Of a stretch of 64,000 nt of DNA, positions 46,103 to 54,380 are shown one piece after another. Positions within the stretch are counted from its first letter, which is position 1, and every line of letters begins with the position of its first letter. The notes under the pieces are model-generated. The model saw nothing but the letters and a program-made list of their open reading frames with translations, did not search any database and had not been told where the DNA came from. The translations under genes were made by a program, and so were the position numbers. The stretch spans positions 62,001-126,000 of the forward strand of contig CAVSDH010000008.1 of NCBI GenBank assembly GCA_963726765.1, read 5' to 3'. The stretch is from CAIWHR01 sp963726765 (lineage in GTDB: Bacteria; Pseudomonadota; Gammaproteobacteria; Burkholderiales; Casimicrobiaceae).

Positions 46103-47137
46103 TCACCTGCGCGCATCGCCGATCTCGCGCTGCCATCTCGCGAGCAGCCGTTTCTTCTCGGCAGGCGCGCCGAATCTCGCCGGGTCGACGTCGACGACGC
46201 GGGCGCTTGCGTAGCGCGCCGCCTCCGGCCGGACCTGCGCCTCCCGGTTCGCCGGCAGGATGAGATTGCGGGTGCGGTTGGCGAGCTCCTGCGCATTGCG
46301 GCCGAGCGCCCAGTCGTAGAAAACGCGCGCGTCGCCGGGATTCGGCCCGCCGGCGACGATGGCCATGCCGCCGAGCGCATCGCCCGTGCCTTCGCACGGA
46401 ACCGCCACCTCCACCGGAAAGCCCGCGAGCTGCTGGTTGACGAATTCGTGCGCGAAGCTGATGCCGACACCCACTTCGCCCTGCGCGACCGAAGGTCCCT
46501 GCGCCGTTCCGGATTGCGTATAGCGGATCACGTTGGAATCGAGGCGCTGGAGATATTCGAACGCGCGGTCTTCGCCATAGAGGGCGACAAGCGTCGCGAG
46601 GATCGTGTAGCCCGTACCACTCGTCACCGGATTGGCGAGCTCGATCTCCTTCCTGTAATCCGGCTTGACGAGATCGGCCCAGCAGCGCGGCGCGACCACC
46701 TTGCGCTTCGCGAGGAGTTCCGGATTGGTACCGAAACCGAGCACGATCCGGTAGATCGCGACGGCGCGGTCTCCGGTCTCGCTCGCCTGTCGTTGCGCCC
46801 ACGGATGGAGTTCCGCGAGCTTCGGCGAGCGATACGGTGCGAACAGACCTTCGGCGGCGCCCTGCAGGAACGCGTCGAACGTGCCGCCGTACCAGAGGTC
46901 GGCTTTCGGGTTGTCGCGTTCCGCACGCAGCTGCGCGTAGACCTCGCCGGTGGCCTTGCGCGTCATCGCGACGGCAATGCCCGATTCGCGCGTGAAGGTT
47001 TGCGCGGCGAGCTCGCACGCGTCCTGGTCGTGCGTGCAGTAGACGACGAGCGGCCCGGCCATCACGCAGCCAGACCCCGCTGCCAGAGCGATCGCGAAAA
47101 GCGCTGCGCCTGAAAACCGCCCTGCCCCGCGTTGCAT
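46103..47137 (-). CDS. ABC transporter substrate-binding protein (FbpA/ThiB-like) between nusB and thiL
   Basis: Exported binding protein of 344 residues. Signal peptide near residues 5-27 with a Cys at GSGCVMAGP that could also be a lipobox. The mature start PLVVYCTHDQDACELAAQTF, then KADLWYGGTFDAFLQGA and NPVTSGTGYTILATLVALYG, belong to the iron/thiamine/2-aminoethylphosphonate-type group of binding proteins. No permease or ATPase follows. The ATG overlaps the nusB stop by one base. Its place next to thiL makes thiamine a plausible ligand; iron is the other main option. Confidence 0.83.
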   Translation of the reverse strand: MQRGAGRFSGAALFAIALAAGSGCVMAGPLVVYCTHDQDACELAAQTFTRESGIAVAMTRKATGEVYAQLRAERDNPKADLWYGGTFDAFLQGAAEGLFAPYRSPKLAELHPWAQRQASETGDRAVAIYRIVLGFGTNPELLAKRKVVAPRCWADLVKPDYRKEIELANPVTSGTGYTILATLVALYGEDRAFEYLQRLDSNVIRYTQSGTAQGPSVAQGEVGVGISFAHEFVNQQLAGFPVEVAVPCEGTGDALGGMAIVAGGPNPGDARVFYDWALGRNAQELANRTRNLILPANREAQVRPEAARYASARVVDVDPARFGAPAEKKRLLARWQREIGDARR

Positions 47138-47592
47138 CAGAGCGCGCCGGCAGCCCGCTCCGCGGCCAGCGCGCGAATCTCGTCGGCGCGCACGTCGGCG
47201 GCGACCTTGTCCAGCACGCCGTTGACGAACTTGTGGCCGTCGGTACCACCGTAGGACTTCGCGAGCTCGACCGCCTCGTTGATCACGACCCGGTACGGAA
47301 TTTCCGGCCGGTGCCGCAATTCCCAGGTGCCGATGACGAGGATTGCGCGCTCGATGGGCGAGAGCCCTGCCGCCGCGCGGTCGAGCCAGGGCGACATGCA
47401 ATCGATCAGCGCGCCTTCGTCCGTGGTGACGCCCGTCCACAGCAGGTCGAAGTACGCGCGGTCGGCCAGCGCGAAGCCTCCCGCATCGGCGAGCTGGGCG
47501 CGGATCGCGGGAAAGGCGTTCCCCGACAGCTGCCTCTGGTAGAGGCCCTGCAGCGCGAACTCGCGGGAGCGGCGACGCGGGTTGGCCCTCAT
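47137..47592 (-). CDS. nusB: Transcription antitermination factor NusB
   Basis: RNA-binding protein that with NusE forms part of the antitermination complex on rRNA operons; 151 residues, all helical. RRRSREFALQGLYQRQLSGN is the conserved start, followed by LSPIERAILVIGTWEL and VVINEAVELAKSYGGTDGHKFVNGVLD, the diagnostic end. Located downstream of ribH (18-base gap), the standard order. Ends in a one-base overlap with the binding-protein gene. Confidence 0.96.
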   Translation of the reverse strand: MRANPRRRSREFALQGLYQRQLSGNAFPAIRAQLADAGGFALADRAYFDLLWTGVTTDEGALIDCMSPWLDRAAAGLSPIERAILVIGTWELRHRPEIPYRVVINEAVELAKSYGGTDGHKFVNGVLDKVAADVRADEIRALAAERAAGAL

Positions 47593-47610
47593 CGCCGTAC
47601 CAGGCGTCGG

Positions 47611-48079
47611 CTACAGATCATCGATCGCATCCAGCAGGTTCGCGAGCTCCAGCGACGCCTGCGCCGCCTCGAACCCCTTCGTGTCGGCGCGCGCCTGCGC
47701 CTGCTCTTCGGTATCGGTCGTCAGGATGCCGTTGCCGATCGGAATGCCGAACTCGAGCTGCACGCCCGCAACGCCCGCCGCCGACTCGTTGGCGACGATC
47801 TCGAAGTGGTAGGTGTCCCCGCGGACGACTGCGCCGAGCGCGACCAGCGCGTCGAAATCTCCGGCCTGCGCGAGCCGCTGCAGCGCGAGCGGCGTTTCGA
47901 GGGCTCCGGGCACGGTGACGACGACGACGTCGCGCTCCGCGACGCCGGCCTCCCTCAGCGCGCGCATCGCCCCGGCCAGCAGCTGCGTCGCCGATCGGAC
48001 GGTTGAAGCGCGACACGACGACGCCTACCCGGCGCCCGTCGCCGGACGGGTTCGAAGGGATCCGCGTCACGTCGGACAT
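47611..48079 (-). CDS. ribH: 6,7-dimethyl-8-ribityllumazine synthase RibH (frame-disrupted)
   Basis: Penultimate enzyme of riboflavin synthesis, about 155 residues. N-terminal RRVGVVVSRFN is in one frame; after about 47987 the rest continues in another as MRALREAGVAERDVVVVTVPGALETPLAL, then LGAVVRGDTYHFEIVANESA and GIPIGNGILTTDTEEQA. Removing one base converts DAAAGRG into DQLLAGA, the family sequence. The start ATG at 48079 lies 5 bases past the ribBX stop. Expected to act with ribBX and riboflavin synthase elsewhere. Confidence 0.9.
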
Positions 48080-48084
48080 GGGAG

Positions 48085-49194
48085 CTACGGCGCCTGCCGC
48101 TGCGCCGGCTGCTCGACGTAACCCGTCACCTCGAGGTCGAAGCCGGTCATGCTGGGCATCTTGCGCGGCTTCGCCATCAGCCGCATCCGGCCGACGTTGA
48201 GATCGCGCAGGATCTGGGCGCCGATCCCGTAATTGCGAAGGTCGATCTTCGGCGAGATCGGAGGTTCGGCCGAGATGGCGCGGCGCCGGAGCTCCTGTGC
48301 GCTTTCCGGCCGGTGCAGCAGCACGACGACACCGCGCCCGGCCTCGGCAATGGCGGCAAGCGCCGCCTGGATGGTCCACGAATGCGACGTGCTGCCGGTG
48401 TCGAGAAGATCCATGACCGACAGCGGCTCGTGCACGCGCACGAGCGTTTCGGTGTCGGGCGAGAGCGGCCCGCGCACGAGCGCGAGGTGCGTCGCGTCGG
48501 TCAGCTTGTCGCGGTAGACGACGAGCCTGAACGCACCGTGGTCGGTCGTCAGCGGACGCTCGGCGATCCGCTCGACAAGCCGCTCCGTGCGGCTGCGGTA
48601 GATGGATGAGATCCGCGATCGTGCCGATCCGAGGCCGTGCGGCTGCGCGAACGGACGAGGTCCGGGCAGGCGCGCCATCGTGCCGTCGTCCTTCATGATT
48701 TCGCAGATCACGCGGCCGACGGATCGAGACCGGCGAGGCGCGCGAGGTCGCATCCGGCCTCGGTGTGCCCGGCGCGCGCCAGCACGCCGCCCGCTTGCGC
48801 CATGACCGGAAAGATATGCCCCGGCTGCACCAGATCGTCGGGACTCGCTTCCGGTGCATGGCCGCCATGACCGTGCGCGCGCGGTCGCGCGGCGGAGATG
48901 CCTGTCGTCACGCCTTCGGCCGCCTCGATGGAGTACCGTGAAATTGGTGCCGTGCGACGCACGGTTGGCGGCGACCATCAGCGGCAGGCCGCAGCTGCCG
49001 GCAGCGCTCCTCGGTCAGCGTCAGCAGATCAGTCCGCGCGCGTGCCGCGCCAGGAAGTTGATGGCTTCGGGCGTGACGCACTCGGCGGCGATCACGAGGT
49101 CGCCCTCGTCTTCGCGATCCTCCTCGTCGACGAGAACGACCATGCGGCCGGCCTTGAGGTCGGCGATGATTTCGGTCGTCGTGCTGAGCGTCAT
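48085..49194 (-). CDS. ribB: 3,4-dihydroxy-2-butanone 4-phosphate synthase with degenerate GTP cyclohydrolase II domain (RibBX type), several indels
   Basis: The N-terminal domain makes the four-carbon precursor of riboflavin. Recognisable pieces are VVLVDEEDREDEGDLVIAA (metal-binding Glu, in frame from the ATG at 49194), RASHGTNFTV, GHTEAGCDLA and CEIMKDDGTMARLP. The C-terminal domain (from about 48600 to 48085) corresponds to GTP cyclohydrolase II but lacks the zinc-binding Cys cluster: VHEPLSVMDLLDTGSTSHSW is present where an active enzyme has a CxxCR motif. This RibBX arrangement is known in proteobacteria that carry a separate ribA. In the written sequence the frame changes at about 49030, 49003, 48945, near 48880, 48710 and 48650, partly compensating, both gains and losses of a base. 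An essential gene with so many changes suggests local sequence error. Confidence 0.82.
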
Positions 49195-49226
49195 GGTCGC
49201 GGATGCCGGGCGGCAAAGATGTCATT

Positions 49227-52200
49227 TTACCTCGCGGCCCGCCGTCCCCGGTGTCGCGCCGCGACCTCGACGGCGAGCACGGACGCCACGGACACGCTTC
49301 GCCGCACGCGGAACCACGCCGCGTAGAGCGCGGGCAGGAAGACGAGGGTCAGGACGGTCGCGACGAGAATGCCGCCCATCATCGCCACCGCCATCGGCCC
49401 GAAGAAGGCGCTGCGCACGAGCGGGATCATCCCCAGCACCGCCGCCGCGGCCGTCAGCACGATCGGCCTGAACCGGCGCGTGGTCGCTCCGACGATCGCT
49501 TCCCAGGTCGCATGCCCCGCCGCGATGTCCTGCTCGATCTGGTCGACGAGGATGATCGAGTTGCGCATGATGATTCCGGACAGCGCGATCGTTCCCAGCA
49601 TGGCGACGAAGCCGAACGGCAACCCGAACACGAGGAGCCCTGCCGTCACGCCGATCAGCCCCAGCGGCGCCGTCAGCAGCACCATCAGCGTGCGCGAGAA
49701 GCTCCTGAGCTGGATCACCAGCAGCGTCACGATGGTGAGCAGCATCAGCGGTACACCCGCGACGATCGACGTCTGGCCGCGCGCGGAGTCCTCGATGGCG
49801 CCGCCGATCTCGATCCGGTAGCCCAGCGGGAGCGCGTCGCGCAGCGCGCGGAGCCGCGGATCGATCCGCCGGGTGACATCCGGCCCCTGCGCGTCGCCCA
49901 GCACGTCGCCGCGCACGGTGACCGTCGGCAGCCGGTCGCGCCGCCAGATGATGCCGTCCTCCTGCTCGTAGCGGATGTCCGCGATCTGCGTGATCGACAC
50001 CGCCTTGCCATTGCGCGACGGAAGCGCGAGATCCTTGAGGAACGACAGCTTCGCACGCTCGGCGGGCGCACCGCGCAGGAGCACCTCGATCTGCTTGTCT
50101 CGCTCGCGCACGTAGGTCACCGACAGACCGGACACCGAATTGTTGAGGAACGCGGCGAGGTCCTGCGAGGAGAATCCCAGCACCCGCGCCTTGTTCTGGT
50201 CGACCACGAGTCGAATCACCTTGGTCGGCTCGTCGGAGTCGAACTGCGCGTTCGCGACCTCGGGATCGGCACGCACGATCGCCATCACCTGCTGCGCGAT
50301 GGCCCGCACGCGCGCGAGGTCCTCGCCGGACACGCGGAACTGGACGGGAAAACCGACCGGCGGGCCGTTTTCCAGCCGCGACACGCGGCCGCGCAGCGAA
50401 GGAAAATCGTCGTTGAAGAGCTGCACCAGCAAGGCGCGCAATCGCTCGCGCTCCTGAACGCTCTTCGCCACTACCACGAACTGGGCAAAGTTGGAGTTCT
50501 GCAGCTGCTGATCGAGTGGCAGGTAGAAGCGAGGACTGCCGACGCCGACATACGCGACATAGTTCTCGATGCCGGCCTCGTTGTCGAGAATCGCTTCCAT
50601 TTTCCTCGCCTCGGACAGCGTCGCCGCAAACGAGCTTCCCTCGGGGAGTCGGAGGTCGACGATCAATTCGGGTCGCGACGACGACGGAAAGAACTGCTGC
50701 GGGACGAAGCGGAACGCGAACATTGCCGCCGCGAACACCGCGAGCGTGGCGCCGATGACGATGTACCGGTGGGTCACGCTCCAGTCGACGAGCGCCCGGA
50801 AGCGCCGGTAGAACGGCGTGGCATAGACGTGGTCGCCGCCATCGTGCGCCGGAAGATGCGGCGCGGGCTCCGGCAGACCACGCAGCCTCGCCAGCAGCCT
50901 CGCCGCAAGCGAGGCCCGGCGCGGCCGGGTGAAATCGGGCAGCATCCGGTAGCCGAGGTAGGGAATCGCGATCACCGCAACGAACCAGGACGCGACGAGC
51001 GCAATCGCCGACACTTCGAACAGCGATCGCGTGTACTCGCCGGTGCCGCTCTTCGCCGTGGCGATCGGCAGAAAACCGGCGACCGTCACCAGCGTGCCGG
51101 TCAGCATCGGGAACGCGGTGCTCGAGTAGGCGAAGCTCGCGGCACGAAAGCGGTCGAAGCCCTGCTCCAGCTTGATCGCCATCATCTCGACGGCAATGAT
51201 CGCGTCGTCGACGAGGAGCCCGAGCGAGAGGATCAGCGCGCCGAGGGAGATCTTGTGGAGTCCGATGTCGAAGATGTTCATGAAGACGAACGTCATCGCG
51301 AGCACCAGCGGAATCGAAACGGCGACCACGAGCCCCGTGCGCAGACCCAGACTGACGAGGGACACCGCGAGCACGATGGCAACGGCTTCGGCGAGCGCGC
51401 GCAGAAATTCGCGCACGGAGCGCGCGACTGCCCGCGGCATGCTGGCGACGTGCCCGATCGCCACGCCGGCCGGCAGCGCGGCCTCGACCTTCGCGAGCCT
51501 GGCGTCGAGCGCGTTGCCGAGATCGATGACGTCGCCGCCCTTGACCATCGTGACCCCGATGCCGAGCGCCTCGCGGCCGTGCCAGCGCATCTTCTGCTGC
51601 GGCGGATCGACGTAGCCGCGCGAAACTTCCGCGATGTCGCCGAGGCGGAACACGCGGTTGTTCGCGCGGATCGAGATGTCGCGCACCGCCTCCAGCGAAT
51701 CGAACGCGCCGGTGGGGCGGAGATAGATGCGGTCGGTGGCGGTCTCGAACGCGCCGGCGGCGGCGATCGCATTCTGCGCAGCGAGCGTCTGCACGATCTG
51801 CGCGGGCTCCACGCCCAGCAGCGCCAGCCGCGCGTTCGACATCTCGACGTAGATCTTCTCTTCCTGCTCGCCGATGAAGTCGACCTTGGCCACTCCGGGA
51901 ACGCGCAGCAGCTCGGCGCGGACGCGGTCCCCGAATTCCTTGAGATCACGGTAGCCGAAGCCGTCGCCGGTGATCGCGTAGATATTGGTGTAGGTGTCGC
52001 CGAACTCGTCGTTGAAGTACGGTCCCTGGATGCCGGCAGGCAGCGTGTTTCGGATATCGCCGATCTTCTTGCGGACCTGGTACTGCAGGTCGGGAATCGC
52101 CGCGGACGGCAGCGAATCCTTGAACGACACGAAGACGAGCGATTCGCCCGGCTTCGAATAACTGCGCACCCATTCGAGCGGGAGTTCCTGCAGCTTGCGC

Positions 52201-52445
52201 TCGATGCGGTCGGTCACCTGCTGCTCGACGTCGCGCGCCGAGGCTCCGGGCCACGTCGTCTTGACGACCATGACCTTGAACGTGAACGGCGGATCCTCCG
52301 ACTGGCCGAGCCTCTGGTAGGAGAAGATCCCCGCCAGCGCAAAGACGACGATGAGGTAGAAGACGAGCGTCCGGTGGTGGAGCGCCCATTCGGACAGGTT
52401 GAAGCGCGCGCCCGGCAGGCCCGCGGCGGATTCGGGCGGAGTCAT
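49227..52445 (-). CDS. RND efflux transporter inner-membrane permease
   Basis: Twelve-helix proton-driven exporter of 1072 residues of the AcrB/MexB-like hydrophobe/heavy-metal exporter group. An N-terminal helix at about 27-47 is followed by the first large periplasmic loop. TM4 has LGLLVDDAIIAVEMM with the proton-relay Asp pair, and a second set of helices starts near 560. The motif FVFMNIFDIGLHKISLGA is usual for this family, and the last helices are at about 890-1040. Complete, in one frame for 3.2 kb. It follows its membrane-fusion partner after 16 bases and precedes ribBX by about 33 bases on the same strand, so efflux and riboflavin genes may share transcription. Substrates unknown. 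Confidence 0.93.
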   Translation of the reverse strand: MTPPESAAGLPGARFNLSEWALHHRTLVFYLIVVFALAGIFSYQRLGQSEDPPFTFKVMVVKTTWPGASARDVEQQVTDRIERKLQELPLEWVRSYSKPGESLVFVSFKDSLPSAAIPDLQYQVRKKIGDIRNTLPAGIQGPYFNDEFGDTYTNIYAITGDGFGYRDLKEFGDRVRAELLRVPGVAKVDFIGEQEEKIYVEMSNARLALLGVEPAQIVQTLAAQNAIAAAGAFETATDRIYLRPTGAFDSLEAVRDISIRANNRVFRLGDIAEVSRGYVDPPQQKMRWHGREALGIGVTMVKGGDVIDLGNALDARLAKVEAALPAGVAIGHVASMPRAVARSVREFLRALAEAVAIVLAVSLVSLGLRTGLVVAVSIPLVLAMTFVFMNIFDIGLHKISLGALILSLGLLVDDAIIAVEMMAIKLEQGFDRFRAASFAYSSTAFPMLTGTLVTVAGFLPIATAKSGTGEYTRSLFEVSAIALVASWFVAVIAIPYLGYRMLPDFTRPRRASLAARLLARLRGLPEPAPHLPAHDGGDHVYATPFYRRFRALVDWSVTHRYIVIGATLAVFAAAMFAFRFVPQQFFPSSSRPELIVDLRLPEGSSFAATLSEARKMEAILDNEAGIENYVAYVGVGSPRFYLPLDQQLQNSNFAQFVVVAKSVQERERLRALLVQLFNDDFPSLRGRVSRLENGPPVGFPVQFRVSGEDLARVRAIAQQVMAIVRADPEVANAQFDSDEPTKVIRLVVDQNKARVLGFSSQDLAAFLNNSVSGLSVTYVRERDKQIEVLLRGAPAERAKLSFLKDLALPSRNGKAVSITQIADIRYEQEDGIIWRRDRLPTVTVRGDVLGDAQGPDVTRRIDPRLRALRDALPLGYRIEIGGAIEDSARGQTSIVAGVPLMLLTIVTLLVIQLRSFSRTLMVLLTAPLGLIGVTAGLLVFGLPFGFVAMLGTIALSGIIMRNSIILVDQIEQDIAAGHATWEAIVGATTRRFRPIVLTAAAAVLGMIPLVRSAFFGPMAVAMMGGILVATVLTLVFLPALYAAWFRVRRSVSVASVLAVEVAARHRGRRAAR

Positions 52446-52461
52446 CGCGGCGCGCCGACGA

Positions 52462-53577
52462 TCAACCCGGCGCTGCGAGCGACGGCGGCGACGGCCGACC
52501 GGCTGCTTCGTAAGGCCGCACCGACTGTCCTTCGTGCAGCTTGTTGGCCCCCGTCGCCACCACCCATTCGCCCGCGGAGAGCCCGGAACCGATCACCACG
52601 CCGTCCTCGCGATATTGCGCGATGATCACCGGCCGCAGTTTGACGTTGCCTGCCGCGGGGTCGAACACCCACACGGCGGGTCGTCCGTCGACGGTCTGAT
52701 ACACGGAGGTCGATGGCAGCAGGCTCGCCGACGAGGCTCCGGCCGCAGCGACGACGACATTGGCCGTCATCCCCCATTGCAGCGCGGGCGCCGGATTGGC
52801 GACCTGGACGCGCACTGCGAACGTCCGCGTCACCGGATCGACCATCGGCGAGATCTCGCGCACTTGCGCGCGATACGGTCTTCCCGGCTCGGCCACGAGC
52901 ACGACCGCGATCTCGCGCGCCCGCGCCAGTTCGTTGATTCGACCTTCGGGGACCGCGATCGCAACCTCGCGCTCGGTCTCGCGCGCGTGGCGCATCACGA
53001 TCTGCGCCGCCGCGACGACCTGGCCAGACTCGGCCGTGACGGCGGTGATCACGCCATCCTCCGGCGCGACCAGCGTCGCGTACGCCGTCTGATTCTGCGT
53101 CACGCTGAGGTTGGCCTTCGCCTGTTCCAGCTTCGCGCGGTTCGTGTTCATCGCGTTGCGCTTCGCGTCCACCGCGGAAGCGCTGACGAATTTCTGCTCG
53201 AGGAGATTCTGGTAGCGGTCGAACTCGGCCTTGGCGAAGTCGTACTCGTTCTGCGCAGCGACGACCTGGGCCCTCGCCGCCTCCGCCTGCAGGCCGACAT
53301 CCGCGGGATCGAGCCGCGCAAGCACCTGCCCCTTGCGCACGCGCGCGCCGGCGTCCACCGAACGCTCGACGATCTTGCCGCCGATCCGGAACGCGAGATC
53401 GGATTCGTACCGCGGCTTCACTTCGCCGGCGAACACGGAGGTTTCGCCGCCGCTGCCGGCAACGACCTGCGCGAGCACGACGGGACGCGCGGGATCCGCG
53501 ACGGCTTCGTGTTTCGCGCACCCGGCGGCAACGAGTGCCGCCACCGCAACGACCAGGATCCGCAACATGAGGTTCAT
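52462..53577 (-). CDS. RND efflux periplasmic adaptor (membrane fusion protein)
   Basis: Lipoprotein adaptor of about 371 residues linking the inner-membrane pump to an outer-membrane channel. The N terminus ends in a lipobox at AALVAAGC. The barrel-sandwich part has IGGKIVERSVDAGARVRKGQ, followed by a coiled-coil alpha-hairpin (about 90-160) and the return strand APEDGVITAVTAESGQVV. The beta-barrel and membrane-proximal domains complete the family layout. No outer-membrane factor gene is adjacent; another locus must supply it. The ATG overlaps the tetR stop (ATGA). Confidence 0.92.
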   Translation of the reverse strand: MNLMLRILVVAVAALVAAGCAKHEAVADPARPVVLAQVVAGSGGETSVFAGEVKPRYESDLAFRIGGKIVERSVDAGARVRKGQVLARLDPADVGLQAEAARAQVVAAQNEYDFAKAEFDRYQNLLEQKFVSASAVDAKRNAMNTNRAKLEQAKANLSVTQNQTAYATLVAPEDGVITAVTAESGQVVAAAQIVMRHARETEREVAIAVPEGRINELARAREIAVVLVAEPGRPYRAQVREISPMVDPVTRTFAVRVQVANPAPALQWGMTANVVVAAAGASSASLLPSTSVYQTVDGRPAVWVFDPAAGNVKLRPVIIAQYREDGVVIGSGLSAGEWVVATGANKLHEGQSVRPYEAAGRPSPPSLAAPG

Positions 53578-54249
53578 CGCATCTTCTCCGGGACCGCGCC
53601 GATCATTCCCTGCCACAGCGCGCGCAGCGCGACATCGAGTTCGGAGGGATAGCTCCACGCGAAGACCGGCGACGCGCCGGGAAGGTTCATCGCGCAATGC
53701 GTGGCCTCGCCGCCCGCCGACGCGGACATCTGCCAAAGGCCGAGGATGAGGGCGTAGCTGCGGCGAAGCAGCGCGACGCCGCCGGTTGACGGCAGCGTCG
53801 GGAAATGACGCTCGAGGCCCGCACCGGCGCGCTCCAGGCGGGCCGCCATCCGCTGCTTGAACGCCGTCGCGGTCTCGACCGGAATGTTGTGCGCCATCAA
53901 CGCGAAGCAACGCGAGGCAAGCGGCAGGAACAACGGCGGTTCGACGAGGTGCCGGCGCGTCAGCGCGAACATCGCGTCGATGGTCACGGGGGACCCGGCC
54001 TCGACCAGCGCGATCACGTCATGGAAAAATCCTTCGATCCGCCGCTCGTGCACTGCGAGCAGGAGTTCTTCCTTGCTCGGGAAGTAGAGATAGACGGTAC
54101 CTTTGGCGAGGCCGGCATCGTCCGCAACTTCGGCGACGCTGGCAACGCGATCGGGCGAACCGCAGGAGCACCCGCTCGGCGGCGTCGAGAATCGCGTCGT
54201 GACGTTCCTGCTTGTCCTCGGCCTGAATGGCGCGCTGGCGTATCACCAT
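53574..54249 (-). CDS. TetR-family repressor of the RND operon (frame-disrupted)
   Basis: Repressor of about 225 residues, first gene of the efflux operon. The N-terminal helix QERHDAILDAAERVLLR is read from the ATG at 54249, then the frame breaks at about 54158 and the recognition helix region would read ASVAEVADDAGLAKGTVYLYFPSKEELL once one T is removed. The rest, from VHERRIEGFFHDVIALVEAG to the stop, is continuous in the second frame. A standard tetR-mfp-rnd operon. Two palindromes upstream are candidate operators. Confidence 0.87.
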
Positions 54250-54287
54250 CGGGAGCTTTCCCTCTCCGACCCCTTAAATGACTCAGG

Positions 54288-54325
54288 GTCAATTGACGGA
54301 AAGCGTAACTGACCGCCGGTCAGTT
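54288..54325. promoter_or_regulatory. Two palindromic candidate operators upstream of the tetR-RND operon
   Basis: AACTGACC-GCC-GGTCAGTT at 54307-54325 is a 19-base element with 8-base perfect arms. GTCAATTGAC at 54288-54297 is a second, perfect 10-base palindrome. Both lie 39-76 bases before the tetR start, in the short region without a gene between tetR and the aromatic operon. AACTGACC-type arms fit AcrR/TetR sites. Confidence 0.55.
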
Positions 54326-54380
54326 GTCAACCCTCTTGGGACTTGCCGAGGAATGACCCGGCCCGGACGTCGGCACGGCG

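Noticed and set aside
49195..49226. FMN riboswitch upstream of ribBX.
   Set aside because: Only about 32 bases separate ribBX from the RND gene, too short for an FMN aptamer, and no conserved aptamer motif is seen.
49203..52625. A very long open frame (over 1100 codons) on the plus strand, antisense to the RND pump.
   Set aside because: It mirrors a real 3.2 kb gene in a GC-rich genome; its translation is Arg/Gly/His-rich low complexity with no recognisable domain.
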